A DNA stretch of 64,000 nucleotides, taken from Mycobacterium bourgelatii. GTDB lineage: Bacteria > Actinomycetota > Actinomycetes > Mycobacteriales > Mycobacteriaceae. Of the stretch, positions 43,384 through 52,171 are shown in pieces. Location: positions 1,031,340-1,095,339 of the forward strand of contig NZ_BLKZ01000002.1 of the NCBI RefSeq assembly GCF_010723575.1. Reading direction: 5' to 3'. How positions within the stretch are numbered: the first letter of the stretch is position 1; the number at the start of each line of letters is the position of its first letter. Under the pieces are notes generated by a model. It did no database searches. It was not told the DNA's origin and saw only the letters and a program-made list of their open reading frames with translations. A program made the position numbers and the translations under genes.

Positions 43384-45009
43384 TCAGCCCAGGAAGGGCT
43401 TCTCTGGCTGGGTGTGCACGACGATGACGGTGGGACCGTCGGCGTTGAGTGCGGTCTTGAACTCGGCCGCGAGTGCATCGGTGCTGTCAACGGTGACCGA
43501 GTGCAGCCCGAAACCCGTTCCCAGCGAGGCGATGTCGAGCCCGGGAAGGTCCAGGCCGGGGACGCCGGGCGTCTTCTCCAATTCCGCGAACGACTTCAGG
43601 ATGGCGTACTCGCCGTTGCGGAGCACCACGAAGATGACCGGCAGCTTGTGCTGAGCAGCCGTATAGATGGCTTGCACCGAGTACTGGAAGGATCCATCGC
43701 CGATGGTGGCGACCACGTGGCGATCGACTCCGCGGGCTCGGTCGCCAAGTGCGATGCCGACCGCGGCCGGCACGCCCCACCCGATGCCGCCGCTGCCGGT
43801 GGCGAAGAAGCTGCGCGGGTGGGTGGTAGGCAACCATTTGAGCTGCTCGGCCAGCGTCGACGTGGACTCGTTGACCAACGCGGCATCGTCGGGCTTGACC
43901 TGGCTGATCACGTGATACACCTGATCGGCGGTCAAGGGTGCCGTCCCCGGCTCCACGGTCGTGTTGGCCGGCCGCGGGTGTGGTTGTGGCGCCACTCGAT
44001 CGGCAGGCACCTCGATCATGTCGACAAGTTGCTCAAGCGCGGTGCGAACGGAGCCGATCAAGCTGTCGCCCACTGGGGCCACGGACGACAGGTGCGGATC
44101 GGAAGTGATGTGTAGCAGCTCGGTGCCCTCGGGCAGGTAATCACCGGGCACGTACGGGTAGTACCGGAACACCGCCGCGCCGATCACGATGACGAGGTCA
44201 TGGCCGCGGACGGTCTCATTCACCCCGGCGATGGTCATCGGAAGCGGTCCCATCGACAGCGGGTGATCCTCGGGGAATGACACTCGGTCGGGCAGAGCGC
44301 TGCCGAACACCGGAGCCTTGAGCTTCTCGGCGAAGGCGATCCCGGCGTCCCAGGCGTCGTCACGGTCGACCTCCGGGCCAAGCACCAGCAGGGGGCGCTG
44401 GGCTCGACTGATTCGTTCGGCGAAAGCACGCAGCCGATCGGCGTCGGGCGCGACACGGCCACTGACCTCACGGACGACCGCGGGTCCCAGCGCCGGTTGG
44501 TCCCAGTCGTCGAGCGGGATCGACAGAAACACGGGTCCGCGAGGAGGCTGCATGGCCACCGCGTAGGCCTGCATGAACGCCGCCGGCACATCCTGCGCAC
44601 GGGCCGGTTGGTAGGCCCACTTGACCCATGGTTGCGGCAGAACTGTTTCCTCCCGGTTCGCCAAATACGGGTCGGTCAAGAGCATTTCGCGGGTCTGCTG
44701 TCCGGCCGTGACGATCATCGGGGTGTTCGCTTTGTACGCAGCCACCAACGATCCCATCGCGTTTCCGGTGCCCGCCGCGGTGTGCAGATTGACCAGCGCC
44801 GGCTTGCCGGTCGCCTGGGCGAACCCGTCGGCGATGGCCAGCACCGACGCCTCCTGCAACGCGAGCACGTAGGTGAAATCGTCGGGGAAGTCCCGCAGGA
44901 AGGACTGCTCGGTGGATCCTGGATTGCCGAAGACGGTGGTCAATCCCAAGGTGCGCAGCAGCTCGTAAGTGACATCGTGAACTGTGTGAACCGTGTTGGT
45001 GTTGGACAT
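43384..45009 (-). CDS. ThDP-dependent benzoylformate decarboxylase-like enzyme
   Basis: 541 residues. The three ThDP-enzyme domains are present and the sequence tracks Pseudomonas putida benzoylformate decarboxylase (MdlC): VFGNPGSTEQ (Ser32 and Glu34), ALQEASVLAIADG (Glu53, cofactor activation), NLHTAAGTGNAMG (His76, matching catalytic His70), and a GDGSFQYSVQAIYTAAQHKLP metal/ThDP motif. The second catalytic His of MdlC (His281, in RYHQYDPG) is Tyr284 here (RYYPYVPG), so substrate or rate may differ; a related decarboxylase or carboligase role is possible. Convergent with pckA; a sensor kinase gene lies upstream. Not at this place in H37Rv, which has nadR here. Confidence 0.85.
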   Translation of the reverse strand: MSNTNTVHTVHDVTYELLRTLGLTTVFGNPGSTEQSFLRDFPDDFTYVLALQEASVLAIADGFAQATGKPALVNLHTAAGTGNAMGSLVAAYKANTPMIVTAGQQTREMLLTDPYLANREETVLPQPWVKWAYQPARAQDVPAAFMQAYAVAMQPPRGPVFLSIPLDDWDQPALGPAVVREVSGRVAPDADRLRAFAERISRAQRPLLVLGPEVDRDDAWDAGIAFAEKLKAPVFGSALPDRVSFPEDHPLSMGPLPMTIAGVNETVRGHDLVIVIGAAVFRYYPYVPGDYLPEGTELLHITSDPHLSSVAPVGDSLIGSVRTALEQLVDMIEVPADRVAPQPHPRPANTTVEPGTAPLTADQVYHVISQVKPDDAALVNESTSTLAEQLKWLPTTHPRSFFATGSGGIGWGVPAAVGIALGDRARGVDRHVVATIGDGSFQYSVQAIYTAAQHKLPVIFVVLRNGEYAILKSFAELEKTPGVPGLDLPGLDIASLGTGFGLHSVTVDSTDALAAEFKTALNADGPTVIVVHTQPEKPFLG

Positions 45010-45176
45010 CGGCTGGAACCTTTCTCGCTGGTGGGGAGCGGATGTGGCCGCTGCGTAAGACTTTGGTCGCCGGCGCGCGCTGAGGCATCGCTGCCAACGG
45101 CCAACCTGAATGGAAGAAAACAGGACGCCCAGCTACCGGCTAGCAGGAATCCGCTACCGAGTCCCAGGTGGTATGG

Positions 45177-46724
45177 CTACTGGCCCTGAGCCGTCGGTAT
45201 GCGGGCCGCTACCGTGGTGCCCTGGCCTGGGGGACTGGAAATCTCGAATCGGCCGGACACCGCCTCGACCCTGTCCCGGAGTCCGACTAGTCCGCTACCG
45301 CCACCGGAGACGGCCCCGCCCACCCCGTCGTCGGTGACCTCGAGTGCCAGGTCAGCGCCGTGGCGGTGCACGCGCACCGTCACGCTTGCTGCGCGTGCGT
45401 GTTTGGCGGCGTTGGTCAGTGCCTCGGCGACCACGTAGTACGCGGCAGCCTCTACCGGTTCGGGCAGTCGAGCTTCGACGGAATGTTCGAGACGTACCGG
45501 CACCGGCGAGCGACGAGCCAGTGTCTTGAGAGCCGGACCTAACCCGCCTTTGGACAGGATTGCGGGGTGGATGCCCCGGGACAGCTCCTGCAGTTCGGTG
45601 TACAGATCCGACATTCCGTTGATGAGGTTGTCCAATTGCCTGGATACGGCGGGATCCTGGTCGGAGAGCGAGGCTTCCAGCGCTCGCAGCCCCAGCCCGA
45701 GCGAGACGACGCGCTGCTGCGCACCGTCGTGCAGGTCGCGCTCGATCGAGCGCCGAGCCTGGTCGGCCGCGGCGACGATGCGAGCCCGGGACGCCTGCAC
45801 CTCGGCGCGCGCCTCCGCATTACCGATGGCGGTGGCCACCAGATCGGCGAAATCACAAATACGCGTTTCGGTTTCCTGCGGCAGGGGATCGGCGCTCACC
45901 GAAGCGACGATCATTGCTCCCCGCGTCGCGCCGGCGACGGTGACGGGACTACCGACGCCCGATCTAACTCCCAAGTTTCGTAGCCGATCCGCCAAGGGGC
46001 CCGGCACCGTTCGGTAGTCGTCGATTCGCGACGGTGCGCCCGTCCCGCGGACGCGCGCGGCCACGCTGTCGCCGTCAAGCGAAAGGTGTTCGCCCACTAA
46101 AAGTTTGGTGTCGTCGAAGTCATACGAGGCGAGCACCACAGCGGTGTCGTCGGCGGTGAATTCCACCAGCGTCACATGCTCGACAGTCAGGCCTCGGGCC
46201 AATTCGGTTACCGCGACGGGGTAGACCTCACCCGGCTCGGCGCCTCGAGCGACGAGCGTGGCCACGCGGCGCAGCGCCGCCTGCTGGCGGGCCAGGGCGG
46301 CGGCCTCGCGACGACGCTCTTCGGATTCCGCCGCTTGCAGGCGAGCCTGGCTGGCCAGCGCGCTGGCCAACAGTGCCAGGGGCAGGAAGAAAAGTATCGC
46401 GGCGAGCGCGTTGTCGCCGTCCTGGACGTGGAAGTAAACGTAGATCGCCGTGCTGATCAGGGCGGTCGCCAGGGCCAGCCCGAAGTTCCAACCGGCCGCT
46501 ACCAGCAGCACACCGAGCAGGTATATCGCGCCGTAGGAGTTTTGCGGTGCCGCTCGCTTCATGAGCAACACCAGGGCGGTTTCGCCGGCAATCAGACCCA
46601 GCATGGCGACGATGCCCCAGCCGAGTGGTCGCGCGGTCGGGCGCAGCACGATCGCCAACAGCCGACCGCGCCACGAGCTGCGTCCCGCCTGCTCAGTGCG
46701 GTCCGACTCGAGTGATTCGCCCAT
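45177..46724 (-). CDS. NarL-type sensor histidine kinase with DUF4118 and GAF domains
   Basis: 515 residues. Three or four membrane helices at about 35-125 (KdpD-like DUF4118 region), a coiled linker, a GAF domain at about 150-310, HisKA_3 with the phospho-acceptor His332 in RSIERDLHDGAQQR, and a HATPase domain with N-box EALTNAAKHA and glycine loops TDDGVGG, GSGLVGLRDRV, GQGTTV. This is the type that phosphorylates LuxR-family regulators, one of which is encoded 470 bases away beyond a receiver-only gene. The signal is unknown; GAF suggests a small ligand or redox input. Confidence 0.9.
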   Translation of the reverse strand: MGESLESDRTEQAGRSSWRGRLLAIVLRPTARPLGWGIVAMLGLIAGETALVLLMKRAAPQNSYGAIYLLGVLLVAAGWNFGLALATALISTAIYVYFHVQDGDNALAAILFFLPLALLASALASQARLQAAESEERRREAAALARQQAALRRVATLVARGAEPGEVYPVAVTELARGLTVEHVTLVEFTADDTAVVLASYDFDDTKLLVGEHLSLDGDSVAARVRGTGAPSRIDDYRTVPGPLADRLRNLGVRSGVGSPVTVAGATRGAMIVASVSADPLPQETETRICDFADLVATAIGNAEARAEVQASRARIVAAADQARRSIERDLHDGAQQRVVSLGLGLRALEASLSDQDPAVSRQLDNLINGMSDLYTELQELSRGIHPAILSKGGLGPALKTLARRSPVPVRLEHSVEARLPEPVEAAAYYVVAEALTNAAKHARAASVTVRVHRHGADLALEVTDDGVGGAVSGGGSGLVGLRDRVEAVSGRFEISSPPGQGTTVAARIPTAQGQ

Positions 46725-46815
46725 TCAGCGCAGATTAGTGCCAGCGCAGCGAAGTTTCCCGCTAGCCGGAATGTCCGGAGCCGATCGAGGTGGCAACGTG
46801 GCAGGGGTGGTAACC

Positions 46816-47187
46816 ATGACGACCGCGCTGCGTTGTCTGATCGTGGACGACAGCCCGACGTTTCGTGACGCCGCGCGCTCGATGCTGCAGTGCGCGGGCT
46901 TTGACGTGGTCGGAATGGCCTCGAGCAGTGCCGAAGCGCTGGAGTGTTTCCGACGATTGCGTCCGGACGTCACCTTGGTGGACGTCGACCTGGGGGCGGA
47001 GAGTGGGTTTGACCTGGCGCGTGCACTGCACGAGGCGAACAGTCTGGCGCCGTCGGTAATCCTTATTTCGACGCACTCCGAACAGGACTTGCAGGACTTG
47101 ATCGCGGACAGTCCGGCTCTCGGTTTCGTCTCGAAGATTTCACTGTCTCCCCAGGCGATCCGGGCACTGCTGGTTCGCGACGACTAG
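46816..47187 (+). CDS. Receiver-only response regulator
   Basis: 123 residues from ATG 46816. A complete receiver domain with no output domain: acidic pocket Asp11/Asp12 (LIVDDSP), phospho-acceptor Asp56 (TLVDVDLG), conserved Ser/Thr at 85-86 and Lys107 (FVSKIS). It lies between a divergent kinase and a convergent LuxR-type regulator. A single-domain receiver can serve as phosphate sink, shuttle or allosteric partner; which applies here cannot be told from sequence. Confidence 0.88.
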   Translation: MTTALRCLIVDDSPTFRDAARSMLQCAGFDVVGMASSSAEALECFRRLRPDVTLVDVDLGAESGFDLARALHEANSLAPSVILISTHSEQDLQDLIADSPALGFVSKISLSPQAIRALLVRDD

Positions 47188-47197
47188 CGGTCAACCG

Positions 47198-47851
47198 CTA
47201 CAGCGAGTCGAGGTACATGATGACGGCCCGTACGCGGCGGTGATCGTCGGCAGTGTCCGACAGGTTGAGCTTGGTCAAGATGCTGCGCACATGCTTCTCG
47301 ACCGTGCCCTCGGTGACCCAGAGGCGGCGCCCGATGCCCGCGTTGGACAGGCCCTCGGCCATGAGCGTCAACACCTCGCGTTCGCGCGCGCTGAGAGCAT
47401 CCAACGGATCGTCGCGGCGCCGCGCGGTCACCAACTCCTGGACCAACGCGGGGTCAATCACCGATGCTCCGTTGGCGATGCGTCCGACGGTGTCGACGAA
47501 GTCGGTCACGTCGGTGACCCGGCTCTTGAGCAGGTAACCGATCGAGTGTCCGCCGGCCAGCAGATCCATCGCGTGCTCGACGTCGACGTGAGCGGATAAC
47601 ACCAGGATGGCGGTCGCGGGCGATTCGGCGCGGATGGTTCGGGCCGCGTCCAGCCCCTCTGTGTCGTGCGACGGCGGCATCCGGATGTCGACGATCACGA
47701 GATCGGGAGTCAGTCGCCGCACCAACTCGAGGAGTTCGGTGCCGTCACCGGCCTGCCCGACCACGTCGAACCCGTTCCGTTGCAGCAGACTCGACAAGCC
47801 CTCGCGGAGCAGGACATCGTCGTCGGCGACTACCACGCGCACGTCGGGCAC
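47198..47851 (-). CDS. LuxR/NarL-family response regulator
   Basis: 217 residues from GTG 47851 (MPDVRVVVADDDVLLREGL); longer in-frame codons would run antisense into the fadD4 start. Receiver domain with Asp10-12 and phospho-acceptor Asp55 (LVIVDIRMPPSHDTEGLD), Lys at YLLKSRV, then a LuxR helix-turn-helix at about 150-205 (ALSAREREVLTLMAEGLSNAGIGRRL, VEKHVRSILTKL). The probable partner of the HisKA_3 kinase at 45177-46724. Divergent from the fadD4-like gene, which is a candidate target. Confidence 0.92.
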   Translation of the reverse strand: MPDVRVVVADDDVLLREGLSSLLQRNGFDVVGQAGDGTELLELVRRLTPDLVIVDIRMPPSHDTEGLDAARTIRAESPATAILVLSAHVDVEHAMDLLAGGHSIGYLLKSRVTDVTDFVDTVGRIANGASVIDPALVQELVTARRRDDPLDALSAREREVLTLMAEGLSNAGIGRRLWVTEGTVEKHVRSILTKLNLSDTADDHRRVRAVIMYLDSL

Positions 47852-47880
47852 CAGCCAATCTTGACATCTCGTCAGCGCTG

Positions 47881-47900
47881 CGGCGCTGCGAACAGCGCCG
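47881..47900. repeat. 8-bp inverted repeat with tetraloop in the regulator-fadD4 gap
   Basis: CGGCGCTG (47881-47888), CGAA, CAGCGCCG (47893-47900): perfect arms in the 108-base divergent region between the LuxR-type regulator and the acyl-CoA ligase gene, 59 bases before the latter's start. It may be a regulator site or an mRNA leader hairpin. Confidence 0.45.
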
Positions 47901-47959
47901 CGCCCCTGTCTCGCCGGTGGTGAAACGGCTCGCCATGAAGGCGAAGGTACAGTCGGCAC

Positions 47960-49477
47960 ATGCAATTCCGGCAGTTTGTAGGTGCTGACAAGCCAGCGAT
48001 CATCCTGCACCCATCGGGCACGGTAATCACCTTCGACGAACTGGAAGCAAGGGCGAATCGACTGGCGCACCGATTCCGTCAGCACGGTCTGCGCGAGGGC
48101 GACGCCGTTGCGATCCTGATGGAAAACAACGAGCACATGCACGTGGTCATGTGGGCGGCCCGCCGCAGCGGCCTGTACTACGTGCCGATCAACACCCATC
48201 TCACCGCCGCCGAGGCCGCTTACATCATCGAGAACAGCAACGCCAAAGCGATCATCGGCTCGGCCAAGCTGCGGGATACCTGCGCCGGCCTGGCCGACGA
48301 ATTGTCGGGCGGCCTCCCGAAGCTACTTCTGATCGCCGATGGCGATTTGCCGGGTTGGGAGCGCTACCCGGAATGCGTTGCGGATCAACCGGATACCCCC
48401 ATCGACGACGAACTCGAGGGTGACCTGCTGCAGTACTCGTCGGGTACCACCGGCCGGCCCAAGGGGATCAAACGCCAACTGCCGCATGTCCGTCCGGAAG
48501 ACGCTCCAGGAATGATGTCGGGCCTGGTTGGATTCTGGATGACTCCCGACTCGGTGTATTTGAGCCCGGCGCCGCTGTATCACACCGCACCGTCGGTGTG
48601 GTCGATGACCGTGCAGGCCGCGGGCATCACCACGGTGGTGTTGGAGAAGTTCGACCCGGAAGGGACGCTGCAAGCCATTGAGCGCTATCGGGTGACGCAC
48701 GGCCAATTCGTGCCGGCCATGTTCGTGCGGATGCTCAAACTGCCGGAAGCGGTGCGCAATTCGTACGACATCTCGAGTCTGCAGCGGGTGATACACGCGG
48801 CGGCGCCATGCCCGGTGGACATCAAGATGCAGATGATGAATTGGTGGGGCCCGATCATCGACGAGTACTACGCTTCATCGGAAGCAAGCGGGTCCACACT
48901 CATCCTCGCCGAGGACTGGCTGGCGCATCCGGGTTCGGTGGGCAAGCCCATGCAGGGCGCCGTACACATCCTCGACGAGGGCGGCAACGAACTTCCCCCG
49001 GGGCATGCCGGGGAGATCTATTTCGAGGGCGGCTACCCCTTCGAATACCTCAACGACCCGGCGAAAACCGCTGCGTCGCGGGACCGGCACGGCTGGGTGA
49101 CCGTCGGTGACGTCGGCTACCTCGACGAGGACGGCTATCTCTACCTCACCGACCGACGCCACCACATGATCATCTCCGGCGGGGTGAACATCTACCCGCA
49201 GGAAGCCGAGAACATGCTTGTCACCCACCCGAAAGTGTTGGACGCCGCGGTATTCGGAGTTCCCGACGAAGAGATGGGCCAGCGGGTGGTGGGCGCCGTC
49301 CAGACCGTCGACCCGGCCGACGCCACCGACGCTTTTGGCGAAGAGCTGCTGGCGTGGCTGCGAGATCGACTGTCGCACTTCAAATGTCCTCGATCCATTG
49401 CGTTCGAGTCGCAGCTTCCGCGCACCGACACCGGCAAGTTGTACAAGAACGAGTTGATCGAGAAGTATTCGGGGTGA
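47960..49477 (+). CDS. fadD4: Acyl-CoA synthetase FadD4-like
   Basis: 505 residues. ANL-superfamily ligase: AMP-binding LLQYSSGTTGRPKGIKRQL, A5 motif YYASSEASG, hinge DRRHHMIISGGVNIYP, and C-terminal Lys in PRTDTGKLYKNEL. It activates a carboxylic acid as acyl-AMP and transfers it to CoA; the acid could be a fatty, aromatic or steroid side-chain acid. Matches the Rv0214 position next to fadE3, though somewhat shorter than the 537 residues recalled for Rv0214. The crotonase gene begins three bases after its stop, so a beta-oxidation-type operon is likely. Confidence 0.88.
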   Translation: MQFRQFVGADKPAIILHPSGTVITFDELEARANRLAHRFRQHGLREGDAVAILMENNEHMHVVMWAARRSGLYYVPINTHLTAAEAAYIIENSNAKAIIGSAKLRDTCAGLADELSGGLPKLLLIADGDLPGWERYPECVADQPDTPIDDELEGDLLQYSSGTTGRPKGIKRQLPHVRPEDAPGMMSGLVGFWMTPDSVYLSPAPLYHTAPSVWSMTVQAAGITTVVLEKFDPEGTLQAIERYRVTHGQFVPAMFVRMLKLPEAVRNSYDISSLQRVIHAAAPCPVDIKMQMMNWWGPIIDEYYASSEASGSTLILAEDWLAHPGSVGKPMQGAVHILDEGGNELPPGHAGEIYFEGGYPFEYLNDPAKTAASRDRHGWVTVGDVGYLDEDGYLYLTDRRHHMIISGGVNIYPQEAENMLVTHPKVLDAAVFGVPDEEMGQRVVGAVQTVDPADATDAFGEELLAWLRDRLSHFKCPRSIAFESQLPRTDTGKLYKNELIEKYSG

Positions 49478-49480
49478 CCG

Positions 49481-50440
49481 ATGCTGCGGTTGGTGGACCT
49501 TTCGCAACCTCAGCACGCGCCGCCGGACTCAAGTCCTGCGGAGCCGCCGGGCGTGCTGGTCGCGTACGGTCCGCGCGTCGATGAATCCTGGCTGGATTGC
49601 GCAACTTTCACCCTGACGGAGGAGCCCTGCGCCGACCGCAGGGTGGTCACCGTGGACTCGGTACCGCAGACTTTGGCCGACTTGGAGGAGCGGTGCAGGC
49701 GTTGGCCGCAAGCCAGTTCGGTGTGTGACGACGTGTTGCGTACCCTCGACCCGTCCGGTGCGACGCTGGGAGGAGTGGTCACCGAATCATTGGCCTACTC
49801 GACCCTGCAGGCCGGTCCGGAGTTCGCGCGCTGGCTCAAAGAGCGTGGCCCGGCTGACATGCCGGACATCGCGGATCCGGTTCTGGCCGAACGCGACGGC
49901 GACACCCTGCACGTCACGTTCAACCGTCCGCAGCGACACAATGCGTTTTCCACCGATGCGCGGGCGGCGTTGCTGGAAGCCCTCACCGTCGCCCAATTGG
50001 ACCCATCGGTCACCGGAATCGTGTTGCGCGGCAACGGGCCGTCGTTCTGCAGCGGGGGTGATCTTGCCGAGTTCGGAACCTTCGCCGATCCAGCGAGCGC
50101 TCACCTGGCCCGCACCCGGCACAGCCCCGCCCTGGCGTTGGATGCACTCACCGTCAGGCTCGGCCGGGCGTGTCGCGCCGAGGTCCACGGTCGAGTGATG
50201 GGTAGTGGATTGGAAATGGCCGCATTCTGCGGATGGGTTGAAGCCAACGGGAATTCGGTGTTCGGGTTGCCGGAACTGGGCCTAGGCCTCATCCCGGGTG
50301 CCGGCGGCACTGTCAGCGTCACCCGTCGAATCGGCCGTTGGCGCACAGCGTATCTCGTGCTTTCCGGCCAGACGATCGACGCCCAAACCGCACTGGCCTG
50401 GGGTCTGGTAGACGCCGTCGCGGCGGCCCCGACTCAGTAA
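49481..50440 (+). CDS. Enoyl-CoA hydratase/isomerase with N-terminal extension
   Basis: 319 residues from ATG 49481. The crotonase core occupies about 130-315: oxyanion-hole segments FCSGGDLAEF and GSGLEMAAFCGW, and FGLPELGLGLIPGAGGT with the catalytic Glu position. The first ~125 residues have no crotonase motif and look like a divergent, partial second domain (GVLVAYGPRVDESWLDCATFTL). The usual C-terminal trimerisation helices are short. It is coupled to the fadD4-like ligase and would hydrate or isomerise the enoyl-CoA from the same substrate. Its end overlaps the convergent CD225-type gene by 7 bases. Confidence 0.85.
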   Translation: MLRLVDLSQPQHAPPDSSPAEPPGVLVAYGPRVDESWLDCATFTLTEEPCADRRVVTVDSVPQTLADLEERCRRWPQASSVCDDVLRTLDPSGATLGGVVTESLAYSTLQAGPEFARWLKERGPADMPDIADPVLAERDGDTLHVTFNRPQRHNAFSTDARAALLEALTVAQLDPSVTGIVLRGNGPSFCSGGDLAEFGTFADPASAHLARTRHSPALALDALTVRLGRACRAEVHGRVMGSGLEMAAFCGWVEANGNSVFGLPELGLGLIPGAGGTVSVTRRIGRWRTAYLVLSGQTIDAQTALAWGLVDAVAAAPTQ

Positions 50441-50865
50441 CCGGAATAAGTCCGGTAAGTGGTGAAGTCGGTGGACGGCGTATTCGAGACTGCCGACTCA
50501 CTGAAGAGAACGTAGAAGCCGGTGAAGATGAGCCAGGCGGCGACGGACGCGGCCGCGCTGGCGATGGCCCATCTCTTGGCGGCGGCGGAGGCGGCCTGCG
50601 CCTCGCCGTATTGTCCCCGAGCCCATAGCGAACCAACCTGGTTGGACTTCATGAGCGACACGATGCCGAACGGGAGGCAGCACAGGACCGTGGCGAGGAT
50701 GGCCCAGACCAGGTAGTTGTTCGGCTGCGGACCGTAGCCGGGCTGGCCATAGGGCGACGGCTGGCCGTAGGGCGAGGGCTGGCCGTAGGGCGAGGGCTGG
50801 CCGTAGGGCGAGGGCTGCCCCTGCCACTCCGGGGAACCGCCATATGGATCCGACGGATAACTCAT
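50434..50865 (-). CDS. CD225/dispanin-type small membrane protein with QPSPYG repeats
   Basis: 143 residues. The N-terminal ~45 residues are Pro/Gln/Tyr/Gly-rich with four tandem PSPYGQ hexapeptides, followed by the CD225 pattern: helix 1 (YLVWAILATVLCCLPFGIVSLM), the loop KSNQVGSLWARGQYGEAQAASAAAKRWA, and helix 2 (about 95-117). Many mycobacterial envelope proteins share this plan; function is unknown. Confidence 0.85.
   Translation of the reverse strand: MSYPSDPYGGSPEWQGQPSPYGQPSPYGQPSPYGQPSPYGQPGYGPQPNNYLVWAILATVLCCLPFGIVSLMKSNQVGSLWARGQYGEAQAASAAAKRWAIASAAASVAAWLIFTGFYVLFSESAVSNTPSTDFTTYRTYSGY
50743..50814. repeat. Four tandem 18-bp units in the CD225-type gene
   Basis: CTGGCCGTAGGGCGAGGG and close variants repeat at 50743, 50761, 50779 and 50797, encoding the PSPYGQ hexapeptides on the minus strand. 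Units are nearly identical in DNA, so copy number is likely to vary between strains. Confidence 0.9.
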
Positions 50866-50958
50866 GGCAATCCTCCCCTTGGCTCGGAGCTGCCGAAGTT
50901 CCGCAAAATATACAGCACCGACCTCGTCGGCAGCCGTCGAAAACCGGTCTAATCCCGG

Positions 50959-52116
50959 CTAAATCCCGCCGCGAGCTACCAATTGGCTAGCGATCACGTT
51001 GCGCTGAATCTCGTTGGTGCCTTCGCCGACGATCATCAGCGGCGCGTCGCGGAAGTAGCGTTCGACGTCGTACTCGGTGGAATAGCCGTAACCGCCATGG
51101 ATCCGCACCGCGTTCAGGGCGATCTCCATCGCCACCTCGGACGCAAACAGCTTGGCCATCCCGGCCTCCATGTCGCAACGCTGTCCGCTGTCGAAGCGTT
51201 CGGCGGCATACCGGGTGAGTTGGCGCGCGGCGGTCAGTTTGGTCGCCATGTCGGCCAGATAGTGGCCCACGGCTTGATGTTTCCAGATCGGCTGGCCGAA
51301 ACTCTCGCGTTGCTGGGCGTAGGCCAGTGCGTCCTCCAGGGCGGCGGTCGCCACCCCGAGGGCGCGCGCCGCCACCTGGATACGGCCAGTCTCAAGGCCT
51401 TTCATCATCTGGGCGAAGCCCTGGCCCGGCACCCCGCCAAGGATCGCCGAGGCTGGAGCGCGAAAGCCGTCGAACGACAATTCGCACGCTTCCACGCCCT
51501 TGTACCCCAACTTGGGCAGGTCGCGCGAAACCGTCAACCCCGGACCGTGCTCGACCAGCGCGACCGAGATGCCCTTGTGGCGCGGTGTCGCAGCCGGATC
51601 GGTCTTGCACAGCAATGCAATCAAGCCGGATCGGCGCGCGTTGCTGATCCACGTCTTGGCGCCGTTGATGAGCAACCCGCCCGAACCGTCCGGCAGCGCC
51701 GTGGTGGTCATGTTCTGCAGGTCCGAACCGCCGCCGGGCTCGGTCAGCGCCATGGTGGCCCGCAGCTCGCCGGTAGCCATCGACGGCAGGTACTTCTGCT
51801 TCTGCTCGTCGGTGCCGAATGCCGTGAGCAGCTTGGCAACCACGGTGTGTCCGCCCATCGCGCCGGCCAGGCTCATCCACCCCCGGGCCAGCTCCTGGGT
51901 GACTTGCACGTAGCACGGCATCGACACCGGCGAGCCCCCGTACTCCTCGGGGATGGCCAGGCCGTAGATCCCGATCCGCTTCATCTGCTCGATCCACGCC
52001 TCGGGATAGGTGTTGGCGTGCTCGACGTCGCGCACCGTCGGCTTGACGTCACGGTCGATGAACGCCCGCACCGTCGCGACCAACATGCCTTCGTCTTCAC
52101 TCAGTTCATGGTTCAC
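50959..52116 (-). CDS. fadE3: Acyl-CoA dehydrogenase FadE3
   Basis: 385 residues. Acyl-CoA dehydrogenase fold: FAD-binding MALTEPGGGSDLQNM and AKTWISNARRSGL, and the C-terminal RIHGGYGYSTEYDVERYFRDA with IVGEGTNEIQRNVIA that holds the catalytic Glu. It oxidises acyl-CoA to 2-enoyl-CoA, passing electrons to ETF. Homologue of Rv0215c. It is divergent from the Rv0216-like hydratase (55 bases apart) and, with the fadD4-like ligase and crotonase, completes the first steps of a beta-oxidation set. Confidence 0.93.
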   Translation of the reverse strand: MNHELSEDEGMLVATVRAFIDRDVKPTVRDVEHANTYPEAWIEQMKRIGIYGLAIPEEYGGSPVSMPCYVQVTQELARGWMSLAGAMGGHTVVAKLLTAFGTDEQKQKYLPSMATGELRATMALTEPGGGSDLQNMTTTALPDGSGGLLINGAKTWISNARRSGLIALLCKTDPAATPRHKGISVALVEHGPGLTVSRDLPKLGYKGVEACELSFDGFRAPASAILGGVPGQGFAQMMKGLETGRIQVAARALGVATAALEDALAYAQQRESFGQPIWKHQAVGHYLADMATKLTAARQLTRYAAERFDSGQRCDMEAGMAKLFASEVAMEIALNAVRIHGGYGYSTEYDVERYFRDAPLMIVGEGTNEIQRNVIASQLVARGGI

Positions 52117-52171
52117 TTGCGCTGCCCTCCGGTTTGACCCTCAGTTCCACAGCCTGCCAGCATGTGCCTCT

